A DNA stretch of 34,974 bases from Amycolatopsis anabasis (GCF_009765355.1 NZ_VTHK01000077.1:1-34974), one strand, 5' to 3'; shown: positions 7,872-16,249, counted from the stretch's first letter. Numbers and translations are program-made. Notes: generated from the letters alone by a model not told the origin.

Positions 7872-8217
7872 TGCGGAATCCGAAGAAGACAAACGCGGTG
7901 GGCAGCCCGCGGTGGTCGGCAACGCGCAACGCACCGCAACTGTCGCTATATCCGTCACCCACCATCGCGCTCAGCTGGCCGGCAGGGTGGTTGCCGAGCA
8001 TTTCCTCGCCCAAGGCGTCGATCAGCTCCCGAGCGCGGCGCTCGGCGTCTTCGCGGGGCCGCAGCGTGTGTTCGATGAGGTACACACGAGACTTCTGGCC
8101 GATGGACCCCGTGGTCTCGTCGACGCCGTGCTGGCGCCGATCAGCTTCCACGGCCGCGGTGAAGACACCTCGGAGATCGGTGCCTTCCTGGTACAGGAGA
8201 AAGGAGACATGTCCCAT
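7864..8217 (-). CDS. Hypothetical protein, coupled upstream partner of the Cys-rich protein
   Basis: 117 residues from ATG at 8217 with a weak GAAGCGAG sequence upstream. It overlaps the next gene by eight bases, an ATGAGTAG arrangement indicating translational coupling. No membrane segment or known motif is visible. The centre (PREDAERRARELIDALGEEM) is helical and charged, and the C-terminus ends in small hydrophobic strands. The G/C third-position pattern supports coding. Function unknown. Confidence 0.6.
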   Translation of the reverse strand: MGHVSFLLYQEGTDLRGVFTAAVEADRRQHGVDETTGSIGQKSRVYLIEHTLRPREDAERRARELIDALGEEMLGNHPAGQLSAMVGDGYSDSCGALRVADHRGLPTAFVFFGFRNE

Positions 8218-8351
8218 AGAAAACTCGCTTCTCTGTTGATGGTGTTGTGGTCGTCACGCCGGCGGCCGGGAGGCGATCGGCGCGCCCACCAGGTGTGACA
8301 GGCACGGGGTTGGGTCGCGGCACCGCGCGGCTCGAACGGGAGGGTGGACCG

Positions 8352-8397
8352 AGACGCACGCGGTTCGCGGGTGACAACAACCGCACACGACGCGTCT
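8352..8397. other. Two-stem hairpin in the 8218-8550 gap
   Basis: AGACGC (8352-8357) pairs with GCGTCT (8392-8397), and inside it GCGGTT (8360-8365) pairs with AACCGC (8379-8384). The 333-base gap between the hypothetical genes holds no convincing reading frame; this dyad is the only structure I see in it. It could be a terminator for the gene ending at 8551 or a leader for the gene starting at 8217. Confidence 0.4.
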
Positions 8398-8550
8398 GTG
8401 GATAACCGGCATCATCGGGCCGATGTGGTGTTGCGGAAACAGACGGCACTGACCTCGGATCGGCACGCCGGACCTGCGGGGGCACCGGCGAACCGGGGCC
8501 GGGTACACCCGCGCCGGCGGGCGGGGTCGGGGAGTGGCGCCAGGGACGGG

Positions 8551-9084
8551 TCAGGCGGCCGCGGCGAGGGCCTCCGCGGCCGCTGTGGCACGGTCGTCGA
8601 GTTCACGCGCCGGATCGTGCTCAGACGTCTCGGCCCAGTACTTCTTCCACGCCGCGGGAAAGCCGGGACCGACTTTGGAGAGGGCCTGCTGCGGAGCGGC
8701 GACGAAGAAGTCTTCCAGGTGCGGGTAGCTGTCCTGTCGGCTGCTGATCCAGATGCGCTGGCAGTCGCCGTCACCCTCGGAGCCGAGATCAAGCCGGTCG
8801 GCGAGCACCCGAAGCTGAGCCAGGATGTCGGTGCGGGAACCGGACATCACCGGGGTCAGGTTGCGATCGGCATGCGCCGGTGCGGAGAACACCCGTTGCA
8901 CCCGGTAGAGCCCCCACCGCATCGAGCGCATCCGCTGGTCGGCCAAACGAAGCACCTCCGTCGCACCGTCACGCTGCAACCGGTCCCGCAGCGATTCGGG
9001 GTAGAAGATCGGGCTGCGCGGGTTGAATCGAATAGCGCATGCCTCATCGATGACATGCTGGAACGCTTCGTTCGGGAACTGCAT
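8551..9084 (-). CDS. Hypothetical protein, probably 5'-truncated
   Basis: 177 residues from ATG at 9084, which has no good ribosome-binding site. The same frame continues upstream without a stop and looks coding (ERLAEDGRTI directly before the ATG), but it has no start codon before an in-frame TGA near 9230. Around 9143 it runs into the IS-end-like repeat. The most economical reading is that the original start was lost when that element arrived. The protein has no membrane segment. It contains FNPRSPIFYPESLRD, SMRWGLYRVQRVF and an alanine-rich tail. I do not recognise a family. Confidence 0.55.
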   Translation of the reverse strand: MQFPNEAFQHVIDEACAIRFNPRSPIFYPESLRDRLQRDGATEVLRLADQRMRSMRWGLYRVQRVFSAPAHADRNLTPVMSGSRTDILAQLRVLADRLDLGSEGDGDCQRIWISSRQDSYPHLEDFFVAAPQQALSKVGPGFPAAWKKYWAETSEHDPARELDDRATAAAEALAAAA

Positions 9085-9142
9085 GTATCGTTCGACCGTC
9101 TTCGGCCAGCCTTTCTGACTTCCGGTGAACGGTCGAGTTCTG

Positions 9143-9240
9143 GCCGCAGTCGCCGTGTCTACATTGGTTCGTGTCCTGGTCCAGCGGCGCGGCAGCGGAT
9201 GGTGCCGGATCCTTGCTGGGCCGTCATGTGTCTCGTTTTC
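9143..9240. repeat. IS-end-like repeat, copy 1
   Basis: Shares with 15714-15811 a block GCCGCAGT-S-GCCGTGTCTA, then TTCGTGTCCTGGT, then TCAYGTGTCTCRTTT. Three GTGTC pentamers occur at 9155, 9171 and 9228, offsets 0, 16 and 73, identical to copy 2. Repeated subterminal motifs at fixed spacing are typical of transposase-binding ends of insertion sequences such as the IS21 family. No transposase gene is present. The rest of the 9085-9582 gap holds only the promoter region of the next gene and a doubtful 51-72 codon frame. Confidence 0.55.
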
Positions 9241-9582
9241 GTGCGACTCTCATGACGAAGATCACGAGATGATCTTACGTCGTAGGAGGGCCTCGATACT
9301 CCGCGTCGCTGGAGCCCCTGCTCCCGCAGATTGACCGTCCGCCAGAGGGCAAGCGCAGGCGGCGCACTGCCGTCGCCCGAACGGTCCCTGGTGGCGGATG
9401 CGCTCCTGGTGGACGTGGCGGTCCCGGTGTGGGTGCTGATCGGGCTGGTGGCGGTGCTCGCCGCTCGTGCGGCCAGGAGGCGGCAGGTGGTGAGGGCACA
9501 GGTAGCCGGAAACTCCGTTGCCCTGTCCGGATCGTCCGGTATCGGATAGAACCTGACTGCACCTGATGACGAGGAGATGCCC

Positions 9583-10212
9583 GTGGCAGTGCCGTTCCCA
9601 GTCGTCGACCGACCCGACGCCCCTACCGTTCTGGTCGCTTCCCTTGACGTGACCGATGAGCGGGTGCAACGGATGGTCGCCGAGCAACTGTGCATCGACT
9701 GGCAGTGTGAGCCCTGGCCTGCGGACGTGGTGTCGCTGAACTGCTTTCTGAGTACCGACGGCGCGAACGTGCTGGCATATATCCAGTGCACGTCCGAGCG
9801 CCCCTCTGCCGACCTGCCCGGCTTGCGGACCCTGGGCGCGGAGCCGATCGCCTACCGGGTGTATCGCAGCCTGACTACGCCGGAGGAGACCCGCGTGCCG
9901 GGTTGCCTTGTGACCGCGTTGTTCACAGTGGACGGTCCGGAGCGGCAGCGCCGGTTCGTCGACTCGCTGATCGCCGCGCTGCCCGAGGACGATGGCCATC
10001 CGGGGGCGATCTCCGCGCACTTCCATCTCAGCCTCGACGGCGGCTGGATGCTCAACTACACCGAGTGGACTTCCCAGGAGGCGCACGGTGAAGCTGCGGC
10101 GAGTGGCGCGCACGACGACCTGCACGACCTTTTCGCCAACACTCCTGGAGTGCAGCCGCTCGGCGGCAAGCGGTACCACCTCCACCGCATCCTCACCGCA
10201 CCTGTGGGTTAG
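9583..10212 (+). CDS. Antibiotic biosynthesis monooxygenase (ABM)-like protein, two tandem domains
   Basis: 209 residues with two ferredoxin-like ABM-type repeats. In the second, AHFHLSLDGGWMLNYTEWTS, followed by EEAH-like QEAH, is the family pattern (strand, loop, then Y-x-E-W). The first repeat has SLNCFLSTDGANVLAYIQCT at the equivalent place. ABM proteins include quinone-forming monooxygenases and many unassigned dimeric proteins. GAGGAG at 9571-9576 touches ATG 9577 but is six bases from GTG 9583, chosen here. It is convergent with the MFS gene, 15 bases away. A role beside the efflux pump (quinone or antibiotic handling) is possible but inferred from position only. Confidence 0.75.
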   Translation: MAVPFPVVDRPDAPTVLVASLDVTDERVQRMVAEQLCIDWQCEPWPADVVSLNCFLSTDGANVLAYIQCTSERPSADLPGLRTLGAEPIAYRVYRSLTTPEETRVPGCLVTALFTVDGPERQRRFVDSLIAALPEDDGHPGAISAHFHLSLDGGWMLNYTEWTSQEAHGEAAASGAHDDLHDLFANTPGVQPLGGKRYHLHRILTAPVG

Positions 10213-10227
10213 CCGATCCCATGGTCT

Positions 10228-11673
10228 TCAGCGCGTCGGCTCGGGTGATCGGCGTTCGTCGCGCTGGGACGGCAGGATGCACGCCAGCGAGGCGACGACC
10301 ACCATCAGTGCCGCGATCACCACGAACGCGCGGCTGTAAGCGGTGGCAAGCGCCTCTGGGGTGGCGGTGTGGCTGCTGGTGACGGTGACCAGGATGGCCA
10401 GGCCGAGCGCGCCGCCGACCTGCTTGGTGGTGTTCATCAGACCGGACGCGGCACCGGCGTCCGAGGTGTGGACACCGGAGGTGACGGTGGTGGTGATCGG
10501 TGTGTTGAGCAGACCGCCGCCGATGGAGAACACGATTGCCGGCCCCAGGATCCCGGACAGGTACCCGCTGTCCGGCGTCAGCTGGCTCTGCCAGACGAAC
10601 CCGGCGGCGGTGAGCAGGGCGCCGATCGCGATCAGGGTCCGGCTGTCGACGCGCCGCATCAGCCATGGGGTGACGCGGGCGGCGACCAGGATGGTGACCA
10701 CGGTGTGCGGGAGGAACCCGAGACCGGTCTGCAGTGGGCTGTAGTGCAGGACGTTCTGCATGGACAGGGTCAGGAAGAACCACATCGGGTTGAGACAGGC
10801 CCCGGCCAGCAGCATCACCACGTTGCCGAGGCTGATCGCGCGAGCCCGGAACAGGCGCAGCGGAATGACCGGGACCGGGGCGAAGCGCGCCTCGACCACG
10901 ACGAACCCCGTCAGGGCCACGACCCCGGCCAGCATGCTCACGACCGTCGCCGGGGCGCCCCAACCCTCGGCGTGGGACTGTGCGATGCCGTAGGTCAGCG
11001 CGGTCAGGCCCAGCGTGGCCAGGACTGCGCCGGCCACGTCGAGCCGTGACCGCGCCGCCGGACGGTCGTGCCCGGTGATGAACCGCAGCGCCAGCACGAT
11101 GGCTACCGCACCGATCGGGACGTTGATCAGCAGGATCGACCGCCAGGACAGGTACTCGGTGAGCACGCCACCGAGGAGGTTGCCTGCCGTGCCGCCCGCG
11201 ACCCCTACCGCGGTCCACAGCGCCAGTGCGCGGGTGCGCCGAGTGCCTTCGGGAAAGGTGCTGGTGAGGACGGTCAGCGTAGCCGGGGCGAGGATGGCCG
11301 CGCCCAGACCCTGGACCGCGCGGGCGGCAATGAGTAACCCGGCCGTGTCGGCCAGGCCACCTGCCAGGCTCGCGCCGGAGAACAGCGCGAGCCCAGTGAG
11401 GAAGACCCGTCGGCGGCCGTAGAGATCGGCCAGGCGCCCACCGAGCAGGAGCAGCCCGGCGAACGTCAGCGCGTAGGCGTTGACCACCCATTGCTGACTC
11501 GTCTCGTCGAAACCGAGCGACCGCTGGATGGACGGCAGGGCGACGTTCACCACGGAGATGTCGAGCACGACCATGAACTGCGCTGCGCAGGCCAGCGCCA
11601 GAACCACCTGCGGCCCGTGCCGTCCGGCCGTCCGTAACGTCGGATCGACGGCATGGGCGTCGTGATACCCCAC
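10228..11673 (-). CDS. MFS transporter, DHA2 (14-TM, EmrB/QacA) family drug exporter
   Basis: 481 residues with about 14 membrane segments. DHA2 hallmarks are VVLDISVVNVALPSIQ in TM1 (motif D1), GGRLADLYGRRRVF between TM2 and TM3 (motif A) and RAVQGLGAAILAPATLTVL in TM4 (motif B). GGTAGNLLGGVLTEYLSWRS matches motif C. Such proteins export drugs or dyes by proton antiport. GTG at 11673 is preceded by GGAGG. It is divergent from the TetR gene at 11773 with a palindromic operator between, the classical repressor/efflux layout. Substrate unknown. Confidence 0.93.
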   Translation of the reverse strand: MGYHDAHAVDPTLRTAGRHGPQVVLALACAAQFMVVLDISVVNVALPSIQRSLGFDETSQQWVVNAYALTFAGLLLLGGRLADLYGRRRVFLTGLALFSGASLAGGLADTAGLLIAARAVQGLGAAILAPATLTVLTSTFPEGTRRTRALALWTAVGVAGGTAGNLLGGVLTEYLSWRSILLINVPIGAVAIVLALRFITGHDRPAARSRLDVAGAVLATLGLTALTYGIAQSHAEGWGAPATVVSMLAGVVALTGFVVVEARFAPVPVIPLRLFRARAISLGNVVMLLAGACLNPMWFFLTLSMQNVLHYSPLQTGLGFLPHTVVTILVAARVTPWLMRRVDSRTLIAIGALLTAAGFVWQSQLTPDSGYLSGILGPAIVFSIGGGLLNTPITTTVTSGVHTSDAGAASGLMNTTKQVGGALGLAILVTVTSSHTATPEALATAYSRAFVVIAALMVVVASLACILPSQRDERRSPEPTR

Positions 11674-11711
11674 AGCACCTCCAGACTCACTGCGTCTGCA
11701 CCTACACTTAA

Positions 11712-11742
11712 TGGTACCGCTGTATCATATACGCTTGTACCA
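11712..11742. promoter_or_regulatory. TetR operator between the MFS and tetR genes
   Basis: A 31-bp dyad of the form TGGTAC-N4-GTAT-N3-ATAC-N4-GTACCA, all ten arm positions matching, centred on 11727 in the 99-base divergent intergenic region. Its AT-rich core could overlap promoter -10 elements. Confidence 0.75.
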
Positions 11743-11772
11743 CGATAGCGGTGAACGAGGAAGGACGTACCG

Positions 11773-12375
11773 GTGCCGAGGACCGTCGATCACGCGGAAC
11801 GTCGCGCCCACATCGCCGAGGCTCTGGTTCGGGTCGCCGCCCAGGACGGGTTGCACGCGGTCACGATGCGCGCGGTGGCCGCCGAATCGGGGGTGTCGCT
11901 GCGGCTGGTCCAGTACTACTTCGACACCAAGGAACAGCTGCTGCTGGGCGCGCTGAGACACCTGGAGCAGCAGAGCCGTCAGCGGTGGGCGGCACGCGTG
12001 GCCGAGCTACCGAGCCCGGTGCCGCCGCGGGCCTTCGTCGAGGCATTCCTGGCCGAAGCACTGCCCACCGACGAGCAGAGCCGAACCTTCCATCTGGTCG
12101 GCACCTCGTACGCGGTACTGGCGATGACTGACCCCAGTCTGACGGCGGAGCCGTTTATCGCCAACGTGGATGACCTTCAACGGCAACTCGCCGACGCGCT
12201 GCGGCAAGCGCAGGCCGACGGGCAGGTGGCCGCAGGCGTGGACGTCTCGATGGAGGCGGCACGTCTGGTGACACTCAGCCATGGCCTGGGCACCAGTGTC
12301 CTTATAGGACAATATGATGTGGACGGTGCGATGACGGTGCTCCGCTACCACCTGGACACCCTGTTCCGGCGCTGA
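11773..12375 (+). CDS. TetR-family repressor of the adjacent MFS exporter
   Basis: 200 residues. The N-terminal 55 form a TetR helix-turn-helix: HIAEALVRVAAQDGL, then MRAVAAESGVSLRLVQYYFD with TKEQLLLGAL, a canonical recognition helix and stabilising helix 4. The rest is a helical ligand-binding and dimer domain. GTG at 11773 follows GGAAGGA about eight bases upstream. Divergent from the DHA2 exporter with a strong palindrome between them, it probably represses both genes until a drug ligand binds. The ligand is unknown. Confidence 0.92.
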   Translation: MPRTVDHAERRAHIAEALVRVAAQDGLHAVTMRAVAAESGVSLRLVQYYFDTKEQLLLGALRHLEQQSRQRWAARVAELPSPVPPRAFVEAFLAEALPTDEQSRTFHLVGTSYAVLAMTDPSLTAEPFIANVDDLQRQLADALRQAQADGQVAAGVDVSMEAARLVTLSHGLGTSVLIGQYDVDGAMTVLRYHLDTLFRR

Positions 12376-12410
12376 CAGCGACGACAGTGCGGTCGTTCCG
12401 CCACGGAACT

Positions 12411-12448
12411 CGCGTGAGCGGCGGCCCGTGACAGCCGCCGCTCACGCG
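12411..12448. terminator. Bidirectional terminator hairpin between tetR and sulP
   Basis: A perfect 15-bp stem (CGCGTGAGCGGCGGC with its complement at 12434-12448) and an eight-base loop, between the ends of two convergent genes. There is no T-run, as is usual in actinomycetes. Confidence 0.85.
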
Positions 12449-12460
12449 TGGTGCGTGTTG

Positions 12461-13963
12461 TCAGTGGTTGGCGGCGAGCTCGCCGGTGAGCCTGCCGTGC
12501 ATGGTGGCGCTGTGCTCGTTGAGGCCGACGATCTCGACGCTCTTGCCGCGTGCCTCGTACTTGGTGGTGATCGCATCGAGTGCGGCGACGGTGGAGGCGT
12601 CCCAGATGTGGGCGTCGGTCAGGTCGATGACGACCTTGTCCGGATCGCCGGTGTAGTTGAACTGGTAGACCAGGTCGTTGCTGGAAGCGAAGAACAGCTC
12701 GCCGGTGACGGCGTAGACGACCTGGGTTCCGTCGGGGTCGACCGCGGCGGTGACGTTGACCAGATGCGCGACCCGGCGGGCGAAGATGATCAGGCCGGTG
12801 ATCGTGCCGACGATCACGCCGATGGCCAGGTTGTCGCTGGCCACCACGACGGCCACGGTGACGACCATGACGGTGATCTCGCCGGTCGGCATCCGCTTGA
12901 GCGTGGCGGGCGCGATGCTGTGCCAGTCGAAGGTGCCGAACGCGACCAGCACCATGACCGCCACCAGCGCGGCCATCGGGATGTCGGAGACCAGCGGCCC
13001 GAAGGCGATGCACAGCACCATCAGGAACACCCCGGCCAGGAACGTCGACAGTCGTGTCCGGGCGCCGGCGGTCTTGACGTTGATCATGGTCTGGCCGATC
13101 ATCGCGCAGCCGCCCATGCCGCCGAAGAAGCCGGTGACGATGTTGGCGATGCCCTGGCCGATGGATTCTCGGGTCTTGTTGGAGTGGGTGTCGGTGATGT
13201 CGTCGACCAGTTTCGCGGTCATCAGCGATTCCATCAGGCCGACCAGGGCGAACGCGAGCGCGTAGGGCGCGAGCAGGGCGAGGGTGTCCAGGGTGAACGG
13301 CACCTGCGGCAGGCCGGGCACCGGCAATGAGGTGGGCAGGGCGCCCTTGTCTCCGACGGTGGGCACCGCGATTCCGGCGGCGATGGTCAGTGTGGTGAGC
13401 GCCACGATCGACACCAGCGGTGCAGGGACTGCCTTGGTCAGCCGGGGGAACACCAGCATGAGCACCAGGCCGCCGGCGAACAGCGGGTAGACCGGCCACG
13501 GCACGTCGATCAGTTCGGGGACCTGCGCCATGAAGATCAGGATGGCCAGGGCGTTGACGAACCCGACCATCACGCTGCGTGGCACGAACCGCATTAGCCG
13601 GGCGATCCCGAGCGCGCCGAGCACGATCTGGAACAGTCCGCCCAGGATCACCGCGGCGATCAGGTAGCTCAGCCCGTGCTCCCGGGCCAGTGGGGCGACC
13701 ACGAGCGCGATCGCGCCGGTGGCCGCCGAGATCATCGCTGGCCGGCCTCCGACGATCGAGATCACCACGGCCATGGTGAACGAGGCGAACAGCCCGATGC
13801 TGGGGTCCACCCCGGCGATGATGGAGAACGAGATCGCCTCCGGGATCAGCGCCAGTGCGACCACGAGGCCGGCCAGGATCTCCGTGCGGGCCACCTTCGG
13901 TGACAGCCACGACGGCCTGGTCCACCGCGCACGGGGCAACGACAACGACGAGGATGAGGGCAC
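12461..13963 (-). CDS. SulP-family inorganic anion transporter with C-terminal STAS domain
   Basis: About 500 residues. The membrane domain opens with the SulP signature (EILAGLVVALALIPEAISFS) and continues with GLFASFTMAVVISIVGGRPA and RFVPRSVMVGFVNALAILIF, about 10-14 helices. The last 90 residues form a STAS domain (GELFFASSNDLVYQF, VVIDLTDAHIWDASTVAALD). Bacterial SulP proteins carry sulfate, bicarbonate or dicarboxylates with sodium or protons; this subgroup is often annotated as bicarbonate or sulfate transporters. The start is uncertain. GTG at 13963 gives the usual short N-terminus but has a poor ribosome-binding site, and the open frame runs back to 14212 across the MerR-type operator. 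The MerR gene lies upstream in the same orientation. Confidence 0.9.
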   Translation of the reverse strand: MPSSSSLSLPRARWTRPSWLSPKVARTEILAGLVVALALIPEAISFSIIAGVDPSIGLFASFTMAVVISIVGGRPAMISAATGAIALVVAPLAREHGLSYLIAAVILGGLFQIVLGALGIARLMRFVPRSVMVGFVNALAILIFMAQVPELIDVPWPVYPLFAGGLVLMLVFPRLTKAVPAPLVSIVALTTLTIAAGIAVPTVGDKGALPTSLPVPGLPQVPFTLDTLALLAPYALAFALVGLMESLMTAKLVDDITDTHSNKTRESIGQGIANIVTGFFGGMGGCAMIGQTMINVKTAGARTRLSTFLAGVFLMVLCIAFGPLVSDIPMAALVAVMVLVAFGTFDWHSIAPATLKRMPTGEITVMVVTVAVVVASDNLAIGVIVGTITGLIIFARRVAHLVNVTAAVDPDGTQVVYAVTGELFFASSNDLVYQFNYTGDPDKVVIDLTDAHIWDASTVAALDAITTKYEARGKSVEIVGLNEHSATMHGRLTGELAANH

Positions 13964-14167
13964 GCGACAACCTGACGTGTTCGGCGCCGAGCTGCTCCCG
14001 GCGCAGGGCGGGCCACGGCACGCCGACAAGCAAACAGCCTGCTGCCTGTCGATGCCGTGACGAGGACTGAGGGGTATCAGGAGCGGCACTGCCCCTGGGT
14101 GGCGGCGTATTCGAGTGCCGCCTCGAACGGCGCTCGCTATTTGGCCTGGGTGGGCCGCGAGCCACCG

Positions 14168-14197
14168 CAACTCGACCCTTACGTTAGGGCAGAGTTG
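14168..14197. promoter_or_regulatory. MerR-type operator/promoter dyad upstream of sulP
   Basis: CAACTC-N2-CCCT-TACGTT-AGGG-N2-GAGTTG, a 30-bp dyad with ACGT at its centre. MerR-family activators bind such long palindromes inside a promoter with over-long spacing. It lies in the 312-base gap between the MerR and SulP genes; otherwise I see only weak, probably non-coding frames in that gap. Confidence 0.6.
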
Positions 14198-14275
14198 TTC
14201 GGCGCGTGTCACCGCTACCGTGAAAGTGAGGTCGAGATCACGATCATGGACCGGTCGCGGGTGCGGCCGAGCGGT

Positions 14276-14689
14276 TTAGGGAGACTGCGGCAGGGCCGAG
14301 CCGGACTGCCGTCGATGGGTGGTGAGCTGGGTGTGCAGTAGCGCGGCGAACTCCTCGGCGACCCGCAGCTTGGCCCGAAGTTCCTCGCATGCCTGTTCGG
14401 CCGTGGCGCTGTACTGCCGCAGCCGCGCGGCCGGGTCGTCCAGCGGTGCGTCGTGCGGCAGCGGGTCGAGGATGGCCAGCAGTTCACGCATCTCGTCCAG
14501 TTGGAACCCGAGCGGTTTCATGCGCTTGATCAGCAGCAGCCGCTCAACATCGGGTTCGATGTAGAGGCGGAACCCGCCCTGGCTGCGCGCGCTGGGTACG
14601 ACCAGGCCGACTTCCTCGTAGTAGCGGATGGTGCGCAGCGACAGCCCGGTGCGCTCGGCCACCTCACCGATCTGCATCTGCTCGCCCAC
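14276..14689 (-). CDS. MerR-family transcriptional regulator
   Basis: 137 residues. An N-terminal winged helix (MQIGEVAERTGLSLRTIRYY, then EEVGLVVPSAR and GGFRLYIEPDVERLLLIKRM) is followed by a long dimerisation coiled coil and a helical tail. No metal-binding cysteine loop is present: the tail has a single Cys (EQACEELRA), so it is not a typical heavy-metal sensor. GTG at 14689 follows AAAGGGA by about six bases; ATG at 14677 is the alternative. It sits upstream of SulP in the same orientation, with a MerR-like dyad in the gap, so SulP and the regulator itself are probable targets. Confidence 0.9.
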   Translation of the reverse strand: MGEQMQIGEVAERTGLSLRTIRYYEEVGLVVPSARSQGGFRLYIEPDVERLLLIKRMKPLGFQLDEMRELLAILDPLPHDAPLDDPAARLRQYSATAEQACEELRAKLRVAEEFAALLHTQLTTHRRQSGSALPQSP

Positions 14690-14760
14690 GCCGCGTCCCT
14701 TTCGTCGATGACACCCCACCGTACTGATGCGGTCCGCTGGTCCAGGCGTCGAGGCGGTGG

Positions 14761-15717
14761 CTACGCGGTGTCCCGAGACACTCCCATCTCGGCGTCCTGC
14801 TGAGCTTCGCCGCGGTGGCCTGCGTCGTCCTCGGCGTCCGCGCCGATCCGCCGGGCGAGTACGACTGCCAGCAGGATCGCCGATACCGCGCCGGCCACCA
14901 GGAAGCCGGTGGTGGTCGAGGTCGCCTCGATCAGGGGGCCGAACAGCAGCGGTGAAAGGAATTGGCCGGCGAAGATCGCGGTGCCCGACAGCGAGGCGGC
15001 GCGGCTGCGGTAGTCGGCGCCGGCCGCCTGGTCGACCAAGACGGTCGCTACGGGGAACAGGATCCCGTTGCCGATGCCGAACAGCGCGGGCGCCAGCAGC
15101 AGGACGACCGGCTGGGTGACGGTGGCGTAGATCAGGAACCCGGCCAGCGCGGCGGTCAGGGCGGTACGCAGCAGCGCCGCGTAGCTCAGCCGCGCCCGCA
15201 GCCGGCCGTAGACCAGGCCGACCAGGCTGGTGGTGATCGCCGCGCCCACCACCGCGTAGAGCGACACCAGCACCGGCGCCCGGATCCCGATCTGCGCCAG
15301 TCGCTGCGGCAGGAAGATGGCCAGCACGTACATCTGCACCGCGATCACGATCCACAAGCCGTACCAGCCCAGCAGCGCCGGCCGCCGGCGCAGCATCCCG
15401 ATCATCCCGGCCGCCTGGGCATCCCGTGGCCGCTCGGTCGTGTCCGGCAGCGACCACACCGCCAGCAGCGCGAGCGGGAGGCCGATCAGGTAGACGGCGA
15501 ATGTGGCGTGCCAGGTCAGCCCGCCGAGCACCCCGCCCAGCAAGGGCCAGACCAGGCCGCCCACGCTGGTCGCCGTCGAGCGCCAGCCCATCACCCGGTC
15601 GCGCTCCGCTCCCCGGTAGAAGGCGAGCATGGCGACGGTGGTGCCCGTGAACACCGCCGCCGCACCGACCCCAAACACCAGCCGGCTGACGATCAGCGCC
15701 GGGGCACATTCTCGCCG
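14761..15717 (-). pseudogene. MFS transporter, 5'-truncated
   Basis: A continuous frame of about 318 codons encodes the MFS pattern from TM4 onward: PALIVSRLVFGVGAAAVFTG, then YRGAERDRVMGWRSTATSVG and about nine more hydrophobic segments, ending in a charged tail. TM1-TM3 and the TM2-3 loop motif of the family are missing. Upstream the frame meets a TAG near 15725, exactly where the second IS-end-like repeat begins, so the 5' end was removed or separated by that element. A GTG at 15678 could start a shortened protein, but function is doubtful. It lies upstream of the MerR gene on the same strand. Confidence 0.75.
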
Positions 15718-15822
15718 CAGTGGCCGTGTCTAGAAGATTTCGTGTCCTGGTAGGAGCGTGCGCCGCATCTGAGCGCTCAGTCCGGGGTGTATGCTCACGT
15801 GTCTCATTTCATGCCAGTGTCC
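15714..15822. repeat. IS-end-like repeat, copy 2
   Basis: Homologous to 9143-9240: the same GCCGCAGT-G-GCCGTGTCTA and TTCGTGTCCTGGT blocks, and a third block TCACGTGTCTCATTT. GTGTC occurs at 15726, 15742 and 15799 (offsets 0, 16 and 73, as in copy 1), with a fourth at 15818. It also contains a perfect 12-bp palindrome CTGAGCGCTCAG at 15769-15780. It begins exactly at the break of the MFS gene. Best read as one end of a lost insertion sequence. Confidence 0.6.
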
Positions 15823-15957
15823 TGTGCTGTAAATCATATTCGTTGTGCGAGTCGCGTTAGCTATGACGGACAAGGTCTGCGGGGCATGACGGCCGAGTTC
15901 CCGGCGCAAGGTTCTGGTTTGCCTCCTGTATGAACAGGATGCCGTGGCGCTGCCCCA

Positions 15958-16060
15958 GTGTCGTGGGTGCGCTCGGTCCGCCATGTCGTCGCCCGGTTGT
16001 CCAGGCGCTTTTTGTTGGACAACCGGGCGATGGCATGGCACGGTGCGCCACCCACGACAC
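15958..16060. other. Very long imperfect hairpin upstream of the terpenoid operon
   Basis: Arms 15958-16003 and 16016-16060 are imperfect inverted repeats of about 45 bases with a 12-base T-rich loop. The inner 16 bases (TCGCCCGGTTGTCCA and its complement with flanks) and the outer GTGTCGTGGGTG are exact; the middle has bulges. The 15823-16249 stretch has no convincing reading frame besides this structure. It could be a MITE-like remnant, a structured RNA, or an attenuator for the operon that follows. Confidence 0.7.
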
Positions 16061-16249
16061 GAGGCAGGGCAGGTGGTTTCGCGGCTCTGGGGGCTTGAAG
16101 GGTGAGCTTCGGGCACACTGTGTTCCCGGTCCCTGTGGAGCTGAGCACGGGTTGTGACCAGCCTCGATCGTGCGTCATCCGACCCGGTGGAACGTGGTCG
16201 GGTCCTGGCTGCCAACGCGCAGACTGGAGGATTGGAGAGACCGACTTCT

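Noticed and set aside
9331..9549. Small membrane protein of 51-72 residues with one hydrophobic segment
   Set aside because: Only TTG or GTG starts without a ribosome-binding site and no recognisable family; may be chance in GC-rich DNA.
15958..16060. Integron attC-like site, because of GTTGTCC and GGACAAC in the stem
   Set aside because: The core sites are in the inner stem and in the wrong order for attC, and there is no integron integrase or cassette array.
16154..16249. Longer polyprenyl synthase starting at a GTG at 16154
   Set aside because: It has only a weak ribosome-binding site, and the added 32 residues show no family resemblance. Kept as an alternative because cargo proteins can carry disordered N-terminal tails.
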